DNA of 64,000 nt, taken from contig CM074140.1 of NCBI GenBank assembly GCA_037178625.1, positions 1,798,001-1,862,000 on the forward strand, in the 5' to 3' direction. This document shows positions 20,638 to 31,200 of this stretch, piece by piece (the first letter of the stretch is position 1; the number at the start of each line of letters is the position of its first letter). The DNA comes from Skeletonema tropicum. Lineage: Eukaryota; Bacillariophyta; Thalassiosirophyceae; Thalassiosirales; Thalassiosiraceae. The notes beneath the pieces are model-generated. The model was not told the DNA's origin and ran no database searches. It saw only the letters and a program-made list of their open reading frames with translations. A program made the translations under genes and the position numbers.

Positions 20638-22343
20638 ATGGTGCAAATGACCCCAGGCGACCAGGCAATGGTCAAGGCCATACCAGGCAATGACAAATGC
20701 TGCGACTGTGGTATGAAAAATCCTCAATGGTGAGTGCACAAGATGTGTGCTTTTGGGTATCTAAAATGACAAAATAAGAACTCACTCAAATATTCACTCA
20801 CTCTAATATTCAACAACACCACAACACTACTAACAGGGCATCCGTATCCTTCGGCACAGTATTCTGCCTAGACTGCTCCGGAGTCCACCGCTCCCTCGGG
20901 GTCCACATCTCCTTCGTCCGTTCCATCGCCATGGATTCCTGGACACCTCAACAACTCACCCTAATGAAACTCGGCGGTAATCAAAAATGCCAAAGCTATC
21001 TCAGTTCCAAGGGAATTTTACCCAGTACACCAATTAAACAAAAGTATGAGAGTGATGTAGCACAGTTGTACAAGGAGATTTTGAAGGCGAGGGCGGAGGG
21101 ACGGCCGGAGCCTACGAGTTTGCCCCCTCCAAAGAATAAGAATGCGTATGTTTCGAATAATAATAACAATAACTTTAATGGTGGTGGTGGTAGACCGATG
21201 GCGAGTATATCCAGTCATAGTAATGGTGGTAGCAATGGAGGTTCTAAGGTGGAAGATCCGAATGGAATGGAACGATTGACTGGTGAAAGTGATGAACAGT
21301 ATATTGCCCGGCAGACTAGGTTGAGAGATGAGGCCAAGGCACGTATGGCTGCCAAATTTGGTGGTGGAGGTGGCATGGGTGGAGTCGGAAGTGGTGGCGG
21401 TGGTGGCATGGGTATGGGCGGTAGTAGAATGGGTGGTATCGGTTCAGATCCAAATTACAATCCCAACACTGGATACGGTGGCATGGGTGGAGGTGGAGAT
21501 TTAACCACCTCTGTCATGTCTGGATTGGGATCAGCCTTTGGTGCATTAAGTACCGTCGCAACAACTGTCGCTTCCACCGCCGCTTCCACTGCAACAAGTG
21601 TTGCTGCGCAAGTTCAAGATGAGGGGACACGACGTGAATTTGCGGCTACAGCATCGAGCTTTTGGGGTGGTTTAAGTTCGGGTGCGTCAAGCTTTGTAAA
21701 TTCTGTAACACAACCAGATGGTGGGAGTGATGGATTGGATGATTTGCAACGACAGTTTCATTCACAGAGGAGTGCCAATCCAAATAGTAAATATTCTGGA
21801 TTTGGCTCCGATAGCATGATGAGAAGTGGTGGTGGTGGTGGAGGAGGAGCAATGCCGAGCAACAATAACAATACATTTAATGCTCCTGCTCCAACACCCG
21901 ATTTCCTCTCTGGTGGTGGAATGATGCCCTCACAATCCACTCTAACCGAGGCAAGACCGGGTCCAGGCGAAGACCCCAATGGAATCGAACGACTCAGTGG
22001 TGAAAGTGACGAACAATACGTAATGAGACAAACAAGATTACGCGATGAGGCCAAGGCACGCATGGCTGCCAAATTCGGTGGTGGCGGAATGTCCGGAGTT
22101 GGAAGTTCTGGAATTGGCAATACTGTACAACCGAATCGTATGGCCCCTGCCTCTACCATGTCGGCACCACCATCAGGTAACATGTATGGGAGCAGTCCTA
22201 TGCAACCGCAGATGAAGTCTGCACCGAGTTCAGGTAATTCATTTGGTGGAATGAATAATGATAGGGCTGCACCGAGTTCGGGAAATGCCACCAAGTTGAA
22301 GGTTACGAGTGGTGATGATTTCTTCGCGAATTTTGGTGCATAG
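20638..22343 (+). CDS. ArfGAP domain protein (ARF GTPase-activating protein)
   Basis: Two exons, 20638-20729 and 20837-22343 (107-bp intron, GTGAGT...ACAG), give 532 aa. The N-terminal ArfGAP zinc finger is CCDCGMKNPQW...FCLDCSG, and the catalytic arginine finger is in GVHRSLGVHISFVRS, so it should stimulate GTP hydrolysis on ARF at the Golgi in COPI coat cycling. After the GAP domain the protein is Gly/Ser/Asn-rich. It repeats a 35-residue block twice (DPNGMERLTGESDEQY...RLRDEAKARMAAKFGG, about residues 137 and 377), probably an amphipathic or coat-binding motif. The C-terminus KVTSGDDFFANFGA resembles acidic-Phe sorting or coat-binding tails. The splice restores NPQW/ASVSFG, which is invariant in the family. 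Confidence 0.92.
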
Positions 22344-22529
22344 AAAGTCATCATCTTGTGTAGTAATTTTTATGTTAGGGGTAGAGCAGGTTTGATGTGT
22401 GAAGGTGGAATAATAGGAGTGACATAGAGAGAGAGAGAAAAAGAAAGAACGACTTGGGTAATTAATTGTAAATGAACATCTTTCTTGTTGTCTTTTGTAC
22501 ATTTATTATTCATTACACTTGAAGATCTT

Positions 22530-23357
22530 TCAGGAATCTCCTTGGATATCATAACCACCAGAATCTCCTTGAACATCATAACCACCCCCTCCATAGTTGG
22601 TGTTATCACCACTATCTCCAATGATATCATATCCTCCATCATTTCCACCTCCAAAGAATCCTCCATTATTGCCACCGCCAGAAAAGCCACCTCCCAAAAT
22701 TGGGACGTTGTTGTTCTGATGATGATGCCTACCAATCAAATCTCCAACTAATGTTCCAATCGCAAACCCACCCAATCCTGACGCAAAATTACCACCACTA
22801 CCACCACCATGATGATGATTGTGGTGACTACTACTACTTGTACTCCCGTACCAAGGTTTAGTAGTGTATGCAGGATTTTCCGGTGGACACGATGATGGCA
22901 CAGCTGTTGCAATTGGAACACCATCCTGAGTAGTAGAATGATTGTGATGTCTGAATCTGTTACCAAAACAACATGTACAGCAGCAGATAATTAGGAATAG
23001 TAGGATGATCAAGGGAGTCACAGTATCTTGCCTCCTGTAATAATAGTTGTTGCCATGCCAATTCGAATGATAAGCAGTGGGTGGATAATACGATGGAGAA
23101 TGTACAGGCTGATGATTATTATAAGTATAACCATAACGAGAAGGCTGTGATGCAGGTACAATATGACATTTGCACTGTGAGGGTGTCATATTGCAAGTTG
23201 TGGGTTGGGCACTACCAACTTGAGGAAGGGGGCAGCAGCATGGCTTCTTAGCTAGTGCATTGTAATCGTACCAATCACCACAATATTGTCCGGGACCGTT
23301 TTGGAATGCATGGTTGCATTGATTGGTGGTGGCGCAGATGGAGCATCCAGACGCCAT
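22530..23357 (-). CDS. Cys-rich single-pass membrane protein with Gly/His-rich tail
   Basis: 275 aa on the minus strand, convergent with ArfGAP. The N-terminal 75 residues carry about 12 cysteines (CSICATTNQCNHAF, CCCPLP, CNMTPSQCKC) without a classical signal peptide. One membrane helix (about 110-128, TPLIILLFLIICCCTCCFG) is followed by a Gly/Asn/His-rich tail ending in three units of GGYDxxGDS. The arrangement fits a small membrane protein with an extracellular Cys-rich head (type III). Cys residues inside the helix could be palmitoylated. I recognise no named family. Confidence 0.65.
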   Translation of the reverse strand: MASGCSICATTNQCNHAFQNGPGQYCGDWYDYNALAKKPCCCPLPQVGSAQPTTCNMTPSQCKCHIVPASQPSRYGYTYNNHQPVHSPSYYPPTAYHSNWHGNNYYYRRQDTVTPLIILLFLIICCCTCCFGNRFRHHNHSTTQDGVPIATAVPSSCPPENPAYTTKPWYGSTSSSSHHNHHHGGGSGGNFASGLGGFAIGTLVGDLIGRHHHQNNNVPILGGGFSGGGNNGGFFGGGNDGGYDIIGDSGDNTNYGGGGYDVQGDSGGYDIQGDS

Positions 23358-23423
23358 GATAATATATTGTTGTTGTTGGGTTGAGTTTATTAGTTTGTAT
23401 CGTGGATAGAATAATAGTATCTT

Positions 23424-23555
23424 TTACAGCTCTCCAAGATCCTTCAATGAAAATACACTGAAGATGCGGATGATTTCAACAAAAAAGACGACCACTGCAA
23501 TGATGAAACAGATTTCACCTATTCTTGATATGCGGAAGATAGTTGATGGGTTCAT
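23424..23555 (-). CDS. Candidate 43-aa hydrophobic micropeptide
   Basis: A short minus-strand frame starting MNPSTIFRISRIGEICF and containing one strongly hydrophobic segment (about residues 16-35), ending with a charged KDLGEL. It lies between two divergent genes and could be a small single-span membrane protein, an exon of something else, or chance. No homologue is recognised. Confidence 0.25.
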   Translation of the reverse strand: MNPSTIFRISRIGEICFIIAVVVFFVEIIRIFSVFSLKDLGEL

Positions 23556-23957
23556 GAGCTCATGAGTGGTCAGCGACGTCTTCCTTTGATGGCAATGGCA
23601 ATCTACCTACATCAGAATAACGATTATTTTGATACTCCTATTGATTTCTGGTCGGAGAAAAGTATCTTTCACCTTTCCGCTAAAAAAGATGCCTGTCTAG
23701 CCCACTTTCAAGCTGAGAGCCGATCCGAGTGACATAAAGAGTGCAGAAAAGTACCTCCACCTCTATCATCTATTATCAACAACTGTTCCAATTATGACCT
23801 GACAAAGCGGACGATGATCAACCAAATACACACTTCATCACCCTTAGAACGACCTTGTTCAGCAGGAGGAGCCTCATTGTTTCAGTCTGAAGAATCGGAT
23901 TCAAGTATAGGTATATAGGAGAGGAAGAATCGACACATTACCACATACTACTATATC

Positions 23958-25436
23958 ATGCTCGTCACCAAAAATCCCGCACAATATCTCACCGCCCTTC
24001 AAGAAGATGTCACCGATACTCTTCAAATTGGTCTCTCCTTCTCAGGGCAAATTAGCGAAACCCACGCCGCTTCTCTCTTACAGCTTGCTTCAGCTATACA
24101 AGCTACATCACGGTCAATACGATGCATGTGGCTTCGTTTTCAAGATGATGTAGATGAGGGTACCATGTCAAGCTTTCGTACGTTTGGGAAGATGATTGTT
24201 GGCACAAAATCCATTGAATCGGTTGTTCTAGAGGGAAATGGTGTGGGCAGAGAACAAATTGTGTGCTTGCAAGAGTTTCTATCTACCAACAAGACATTGA
24301 GAGGGATCAACTTTACAGACACCAAGTTGGATCGCTCCTCGTCAATGCTGCTTACTGATTTTTTATCTGGCAACTCATCATTGAGAGTTCTCGATCTATC
24401 ATCCAATGCTCGAGTGGATGATGACTCAATTGACACCATTTTGACGGCAATATCTTTGGGAGGGTCACAATTATCGACTTTGAACATTAGTGATGCCCAC
24501 TTTGACGGAGTAGAAGATTTGATTGGTGACAATGGAAGTATAACGACAGCTGGAGTACAGCGCATTACTGCATTTATTTCACATACCCCCTCGCTTGTAA
24601 CAATATGTCTCAAAATGAGAAGCCTCGATGACGAAGGGATACGAGCTTTGAGTGATGTCATTCGAGGGAGAGATTGTAAAATTGGCCGGCTGGAGATTAG
24701 TGGCACGTTCGGTGATGAAGGCTTACAATCTATTGCAGAGGCACTGAAATCCAATCAATCCTTACGAACTATTGAGATTGGTAACTCTGTCAATTTGACA
24801 GATGAGGGTGGGCATGCAATCTTGAGAGTCACAAGCGCCAACTTGAACACATGGAAGCAAATCATGGCAAGCAACAACACATTGAGGAGTGTATACCTGA
24901 ATAGTCGGCCTCCACCTCTTCTCGTAAGCCAAGACATACACCATGCTCTACGAAATATTACAAATATTGATCCTATTCCGACACTAAAGCAAAAAGCATG
25001 GCAGTATATAGACAGCAATATTGAGGACTTATCCTACACAAAGCTGGAGGCGCAACACATGCCACATCTTCTCTCTTTTGTCATGGAAAGAGGAGGCATC
25101 AACTCCATCTTTCGATTGATATCAAGCCGAAACAACATCCCAATCTTATTTACACATCCCACACCTGAGAGACAATACATGGAGTCAATTATGAATAAGA
25201 TTGCACTTGAAAACGCCACACTCAAAGCATTGCTTGAGTCAGAGAGAAAGTTTAATGACAGCTTGTACAAGGAAAACAACTCCCTCAGATCCCTATACGA
25301 AAGAGATATTGCCGATGATGAAACCGTAGCAACGACAATAGTAACTCCTCTTTTGCCCGAAGAAGTTGCTGAAAATAGACGATGTCTTTGTTGTCGAAAA
25401 GGACCATTTTCCAAGCTGTGGGAGTGTTTCAGGTGA
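23958..25436 (+). CDS. LRR (RNI-like) protein with C-terminal coiled coil
   Basis: 492 aa, single exon. Residues about 60-310 contain leucine-rich repeats of the ribonuclease-inhibitor type: LRGINFTDTKL, LRVLDLSSNA, LSTLNISDA, IGRLEISGTFG and LRTIEIGNS, each followed by a helical segment. Residues about 410-455 form a coiled coil (MNKIALENATLKALLESERK). The extreme C-terminus is Cys/basic (CLCCRKGPF). There is no signal peptide. RNI-type LRRs are protein-interaction scaffolds, and a specific function cannot be stated. It converges on another LRR gene 127 bp downstream. Confidence 0.75.
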   Translation: MLVTKNPAQYLTALQEDVTDTLQIGLSFSGQISETHAASLLQLASAIQATSRSIRCMWLRFQDDVDEGTMSSFRTFGKMIVGTKSIESVVLEGNGVGREQIVCLQEFLSTNKTLRGINFTDTKLDRSSSMLLTDFLSGNSSLRVLDLSSNARVDDDSIDTILTAISLGGSQLSTLNISDAHFDGVEDLIGDNGSITTAGVQRITAFISHTPSLVTICLKMRSLDDEGIRALSDVIRGRDCKIGRLEISGTFGDEGLQSIAEALKSNQSLRTIEIGNSVNLTDEGGHAILRVTSANLNTWKQIMASNNTLRSVYLNSRPPPLLVSQDIHHALRNITNIDPIPTLKQKAWQYIDSNIEDLSYTKLEAQHMPHLLSFVMERGGINSIFRLISSRNNIPILFTHPTPERQYMESIMNKIALENATLKALLESERKFNDSLYKENNSLRSLYERDIADDETVATTIVTPLLPEEVAENRRCLCCRKGPFSKLWECFR

Positions 25437-25563
25437 GACGGAAAGTCAACGTTGATTTGTGATGGTTGATAATGTACAATTAAAGTAAATTAGTAGGAAA
25501 GAGCCCCTGTTAAAAGTAATACAAATCATGCGTGCATCCCCCCTAATCCGAATACAAACGAAC

Positions 25564-26832
25564 CTAGTCCAAAAAGACTTGATCCCCAAAATTGAAACTT
25601 CCGTGTTCAATTTCCAAGCCTCCCCTTTGATACGAGTAAGACATCCCATCCTCGCAAAATATGCGAAACCGCTTAAGTGCGGCAAAGCTTGATAGGACAG
25701 TTAGGCAGATATCTTCCACCTCTTCCTCATCGGGGTTCTCTTCGAGTGCGATGTTAAGAACCTCCAGAGAATTCATTCCCCACAAGGCTCTGAGTCGACC
25801 GACGTCTTCAAGGACATAAAAGAGGGAAAGGCTCTTGACCCCGACCAAAGAGTTTAAATGTTCCAAGTCTTCACTTCCAAATATGGGTACATCGTCATAT
25901 GCGCTGTAGACAATATGAAGTGATTCTAAGTGTCTCATTCGCCCAATGCAAGGAAGTGAGTCTTCACTCAATTCTTGGCAGTGTTTGAGAACAAGACGGC
26001 GCAAGGAATTTGGAGACTCGTTGAATACCTTGAGTCCATTGTTAGAGAGTGAGTCAAACCCCTCTAGATGGACTTCTTCGATTTTAGATGTCATATCCAT
26101 TAAGTACAAGAGGTCCTTTTCGTTGACATCATTACCTGGGGAACTGTAGAAGTTCCCATGGCATAGATGCAATGTCTGGAGGAATTGGAGTTTTCTCATG
26201 TAATGTATACCATCACTGAGGTCAAAGCCTCGTAGCCGTAAGTACTTAAGATTGTACATCTCACTTATTATTGAGAGACGGCTTCCAGATACGACACAGT
26301 CAAATTCAATATCTAAATGTTGAAGTGATGTGATCCTGCCCACATGTGACAAGATGGCTTCGAGGTCTTCCAGCACTTCTTCACCACCCCGATCCACTAG
26401 TTTCAGTGACATCAGATTGGGTAGATGAGATAAAATGGATATTATATTGAGATGGAAGTGGCAATCCATTACAATAATGTCAGAAACTGAATCTAAGAAT
26501 CCATTTCTGAGGAGGTAGGTAACTCGAGAAGGGCAAATCTTTGAGTGCACACCATTGATGACAAGCGTTCTTCTGTTCCTAAGCCACCGCCTTATTTCGT
26601 CGACGGTGTGGGAGTTGTTTGTTGAGAAGAATGGTGCCTTGTCCATCCGTAATGAGAGGTGTGACGTCAACGTTGGATCGGATAGATGCATATCTTTGCT
26701 GCCTACTAAGCGGAGCCTTCGCAAATCCTCAGCTGTGGTGTAGCGAACTATATCGCTCCATCCGTGCGGGGGCAGGAGCTGACACGAGTTAATTGGCCCG
26801 TTGCTTTGACTTGAGGGACGTGTGCAATTCAT
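25564..26832 (-). CDS. F-box-like LRR protein
   Basis: 422 aa on the minus strand, single exon. The N-terminus (about 18-50, LLPPHGWSDIVRYTTAEDLR followed by RLRLVGSK) has the shape of an F-box helical segment, though it is weak. Leucine-rich repeats follow (about 130-380): LMSLKLVD, LQHLDIEFD, LKYLRLRGFDLSD, LQTLHLCHG, LRRLVLKHCQ and LESLHIVYS. If the F-box is real it would recruit substrates to an SCF ubiquitin ligase, which is inference. No membrane or signal features are seen. Confidence 0.7.
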   Translation of the reverse strand: MNCTRPSSQSNGPINSCQLLPPHGWSDIVRYTTAEDLRRLRLVGSKDMHLSDPTLTSHLSLRMDKAPFFSTNNSHTVDEIRRWLRNRRTLVINGVHSKICPSRVTYLLRNGFLDSVSDIIVMDCHFHLNIISILSHLPNLMSLKLVDRGGEEVLEDLEAILSHVGRITSLQHLDIEFDCVVSGSRLSIISEMYNLKYLRLRGFDLSDGIHYMRKLQFLQTLHLCHGNFYSSPGNDVNEKDLLYLMDMTSKIEEVHLEGFDSLSNNGLKVFNESPNSLRRLVLKHCQELSEDSLPCIGRMRHLESLHIVYSAYDDVPIFGSEDLEHLNSLVGVKSLSLFYVLEDVGRLRALWGMNSLEVLNIALEENPDEEEVEDICLTVLSSFAALKRFRIFCEDGMSYSYQRGGLEIEHGSFNFGDQVFLD

Positions 26833-27675
26833 AGGAGTATTAAATGTATCTCTTGCCGTCCATTTTGTACGGTGCTGAGTGGGTGCAGATGATGTTGGTT
26901 AGTGCGTGGGTAATGTGTATCCAAAAGCAGCAGTTGGCAAATGCGTTGTGGAATCTTGCTTTATTGGCAATATTGGCTTAACTTGGCGGAAAATACTATC
27001 CCCTATTGTTCATCGAAATAATTAGTGTTTGATAAATTTTATTCACAACAAGTGCTTTTTAGGGTATGTTTTTCCATAGCTTGAAGTAGTTAAGAAAAGA
27101 GTTGGGATCTTTTTGCCTTTTTTGACGAAAGCGGATGACGCAAAATGGCACCGGCCCAACAGGCCCATCGCTTTTGGGTCTTGCTCGGTCTTGCTTTCAT
27201 CAATTCTCATCTCAGATATCTACAGTGTGTCCACCGTAGCTGCCCGCCTTGGTACTTGCCCGTCCACAGTAGTTGCCCGCTGGAAAATCCGGACACAGGA
27301 AGTCCGGACAATAACAGGTAACGTTTCGGTGTTGCCCGTCCACCGTAGTTGCCCGCCCCCACGAGCGGACACACCCGCGGGCAATTACGGTGGACTAACC
27401 TACTTATGACTTCTATTATGCCTCGCCAATTGCATGTTTGTGGCTTCCAGGTGCGCCATAAAGATACTTATGCGCCTATCAAACGAAATTTTAAAGTAAA
27501 AATAGCATCCCATAGCAAATCTACACTATCAGGAACGAGAAAGTGCAAAGATAGATCCTTCGCCAAGTGAGCAGGTCTTATTATATCAGGAGGTTGTGTA
27601 GGGTGGATTTATAATCTGCGTGTCGTTGATCAACACGCTTCTCTTTAATTCCTCTCATACAACACATCCGAGCCA
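26833..27675. other. Intergenic region with G/C-rich repeat motif
   Basis: 843 bp between divergent starts. It contains the repeated CCGTCCACCGTAGTTGCCCG motif (27223-27400, listed separately). I see no convincing gene; the frames at 27113 and 27349 are by-products of the repeat. Confidence 0.5.
27223..27400. repeat. Interspersed GTCCACCGTAGTTGCCCG motifs, direct and inverted
   Basis: Near-identical motifs occur in direct orientation around 27223-27246, 27259-27282 and 27328-27357. One inverted copy (CGGGCAATTACGGTGGAC) lies at about 27378-27395. A TCCGGACA pair lies between them (27288-27312). The layout resembles nested inverted repeats or a cluster of binding sites. Confidence 0.7.
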
Positions 27676-27969
27676 ATGGTCCTCATTAATCGTGAGGATC
27701 AATCCAGACTGCGTCCAGATCAAGACATAGAAAGTGCCCGTTTGGAAGCACGAGAAGAATGGGCAAAGACACAAAAATACGGTCGCCCTTACATAAGAAC
27801 TGTCAAAGATTGTATCAGCAATATCGACGTTTCCTTTAAACAGAAAATTGACGATGCACAAAGGGGAGATTTTGGACCCTTGTTTATAGCCTTAGGGATC
27901 ATGGGTACGTTGCTGACACTAATAGTTATTATTGCTTGCAGTAGAGGAGGAACGAAGTCTGAGGCATGA
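27676..27969 (+). CDS. Small tail-anchored membrane protein, 97 aa
   Basis: The ATG at 27676 opens a 97-aa frame. The N-terminal 65 residues are hydrophilic and charged (DIESARLEAREEW). One hydrophobic helix (about 67-88, LFIALGIMGTLLTLIVIIAC) near the C-terminus is followed by a short basic tail, the layout of a tail-anchored or type II protein of ER or mitochondria. No family is recognised. The clean hydrophobic profile makes chance unlikely. Confidence 0.6.
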   Translation: MVLINREDQSRLRPDQDIESARLEAREEWAKTQKYGRPYIRTVKDCISNIDVSFKQKIDDAQRGDFGPLFIALGIMGTLLTLIVIIACSRGGTKSEA

Positions 27970-28269
27970 GGAGTACCAACACAACGCTCTATATTCTCCA
28001 GCGAAACAACTTCGTTCTTCGTTGGTTGGTTTGTCTTTTTGTTACAAGATAATCAACTTACCTCGGAGCACAAGGGAATAACTTACCTTAGAGTATCGGT
28101 GGTTTTGTTGAAGCTTTTTCATCTTCTGCATCTGTAAACATTATGTAGAATCAGTCTTGTGCAGCCTCGACGTAGACTGATTCAACATCCATAAGGCACT
28201 CCAAGATATAATACAGTGTTATATAATATATTATTGAACAGAGAAGTACTGTGAAAAACGGATGTGTAG

Positions 28270-31200
28270 TTACTCTAGACCATCATACGGTCCAAGATCA
28301 AATATATTTGTCAAGAGATCATTTGCTCCTCCACCTTTTTCATCAAATAGCCAGCTTGCAAACTCATAAAATTGGTAAGCAACTGCAAAGTGACCAGGAG
28401 TCTGACCTTGTTTGTTCTGGTGATTTGGGTTGGCTCCTTTTCTCACCAAGAGCTTGCCTATTCTTATATTGCCCGTTTGAGCTGTAATATGCATCAGCGT
28501 GTTTCCGTGCTCATCAACTCGATTCAAGTTGAAGGGTTCACGCTCGTATTGATCAGTGTAGGCAGTCCCAATCTCTTCAACAAACTGCAGACGCAAATTC
28601 CTTGAATGAAATGGTGTATCTGCTACATGAAATAAAGCATCTCGGATGTTCTCATGTTTCTGGTGTCGCACCCATGCTCGCAATTGGTTTATATCGCATA
28701 GCGGGATACCAGATTTGTTTCGATTCGATGGTGTCAATATGTCCAGCACCGAGTTTGATTTTTCAGCTTTGGGCGAGCCACGATTGGGATAGTCCTCAGT
28801 TCTGCTCCTACTAGCATTGCTTTCTTTTGGAACAACTTCTTCACTGTCATAAAGAGACGCTTTTGGTGACATTACAGATTGAATACTCTGCCCAGTGCTA
28901 GTTGCAAAGTGCTGAGGCTGAGTCTGTGCATTACTAAATAATGGTTGATGATGGGAGATTTGAGCTTCATTGGCGTAATTCTTCAGGCATCGTATGCTAA
29001 AGAGTATCTTTTTGCGATGAAGGCGATGTTCGACGCCTAGCGTATTTCTTAGGTCGTCATCGGTGAGCTCGCACAATAATGATCCATCCACGGCACCTTC
29101 CTGGAAAGCAGATTGATATTGTGACAGGCTGATGGATGTCAACCACCTGCTAACATCGCTGATACTCCAACTCTCCACACTCAATGCTTGGTTGGAAGCA
29201 GCACCTTGCCGAGGCATGGCATTGCTGCTGTTATTGTTTGATGTTTGACTCTGATATTGTGCACCTTCCACAGGAGCATTATTCAGAGCTACTTGTTGCA
29301 TCGCGCGCATCATATTGAGTGAGCTGAAATATGTCAAGCTCATGCTCATGAAGCCAAATTTCATCATAGTCTCGGTGGAATCAATCAATTTAGCAGCCTG
29401 GACTTTGTCGTTCTCAGTAGGTCCAGAAGCATTCACAAAAGGCTGGGGCTGAGGTGTCATTGTAATTGGATGACTGCCAAGCTGAGATGTTTTGTTGGAA
29501 TAATGTTGTGATGGATATGCCATTGGCAAGGGACGACTTGAGAAGACCGGTACATCTTGCTTTTGCGTATGTTCCTGCCGACGGTGCGATGTTGCAGAAG
29601 TGCTTGCGGTCTGAGTTGGATTCGATAAATGATACGATTTCGCAGTCGCACTGAGATTAGAATCGTTGTCCCTAGTCGGTGATGACAGGATTGTCTCAAT
29701 TCTCTCCTCTTGTTTTTTGCGGATACGCTCAAGAGCAGAGTCTTGTGCATCAAGCAACACCGCAAGCTTGGCCTCTAGATTCTTCAGCTGGCCAAACTTC
29801 TCACGTTGAGTTCGCATTAATTGCTCGAACTTCTTCTCCAAGGTCTCAAGCTTCGTCTTTCTATCCGATATCTTTGCAAGAGTCTCACTAAATTGCACAT
29901 CTAAACGTCGTTTTTGCTCTCTCAGCTCGCTCTCATTGCCGCCTACACCTACGGTATCCTTTTCATATCTACACAGATCATGCATCTTCTCCTCCAAGTC
30001 AGTTACATTGCGCTCAAAGTTGCGCACTTCAGTCAGATGGAATTCCATCTGTTTCTCCAATTTCACCTTTTCTTGGCTGAGTAGTGAGATCTCGGACTGG
30101 AGTTTTGTAGCGTGAAGCTTGTGCTCTGTCAACATTTGGCGGCCAATTTCAATTCCACTGCTTTGACTCCGGCTAAAGATGTACTTGTCACGTTCGAGTG
30201 CAGCCCGTTTGCGTCCACGAATGCCACGGGAAATCTTTTGTATCGACGTTGCAGCATCTCGTCGTCTACGATGAAATTGTCGGAGAGTGATGGCTATTTT
30301 CATTCTCCATACACGCTGGATTTTGGTTGCAGCAGCCTCCCTCCTCAATAGTACTGCCTTGAATCTGCGCCGAACTACAATACCTCTAATCATCTTCGCA
30401 ACGTTAATTTGAGCTCTCCGCTGTAATCGTTTGGAGTACATTACGCATCGTCCTTTATGGCCACGCATTGCTCGCTGAACAAAGATTGCTGCCCACAATT
30501 CCTTCTGTTTCATTCGATAAATATCTCTGCCAAAAATCCCCCTAGCCACCTTTTGGATCTTAATAGCAGCGACTTCCTTCCTCACTCGACCCATCATCGT
30601 TCTAGCCATAAAGCAACGAAGCGCACACTGGATAGTCCGTGCTGAACGCTCCATATCAGCTAAGCGCTTTTTGTGTCGTCTAATTCTCCAAGCCATGTAT
30701 TCTTTAACCTCTGGAAACTCATTTGGATCAAACTCAGTTCTCTTATCATTCATTTGCGTTTGCTGGCCTTTCACTGTATTAGTTTGTGACGGAGATTGAT
30801 TCTGTAAGTTTCCTTGGTGCTGAAGCTGATTCTGTTTTATTTCATTCTGGTAAGCATCCCACTGTGTAGATTCCTCACCTCTCCCTTCCTTTACAATGTT
30901 GCTGATGAACTTGTCTTCAAATGTACCAATAGCTGACGGAATAGCACGTACCGTGTTGGAATCTGCGACAGAGGCTCTCGAATCTTCGTTGACACAAAAT
31001 TGATAGTCGGAAGATTCTGGTCGTGCTTTATCATGAAAGCCAGTCAGAATTTGTTCAATCAGCAGGAATACCTGGTACTTCTTCTCCTGAAACAGTTCGT
31101 GTCCACCCTTCATCATGACAATGGTTGTCCTATTACCTCCTCGCAATGCGCTAGGAATAGTTGTGCAGTCTCTCCTTCCCTTTACATACTCAGATGCGTG

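Noticed and set aside
23958..25436. Minus-strand frames inside the LRR gene (24140-24754 and others)
   Set aside because: Shadow frames of a clear plus-strand LRR gene, with no protein-like pattern of their own.
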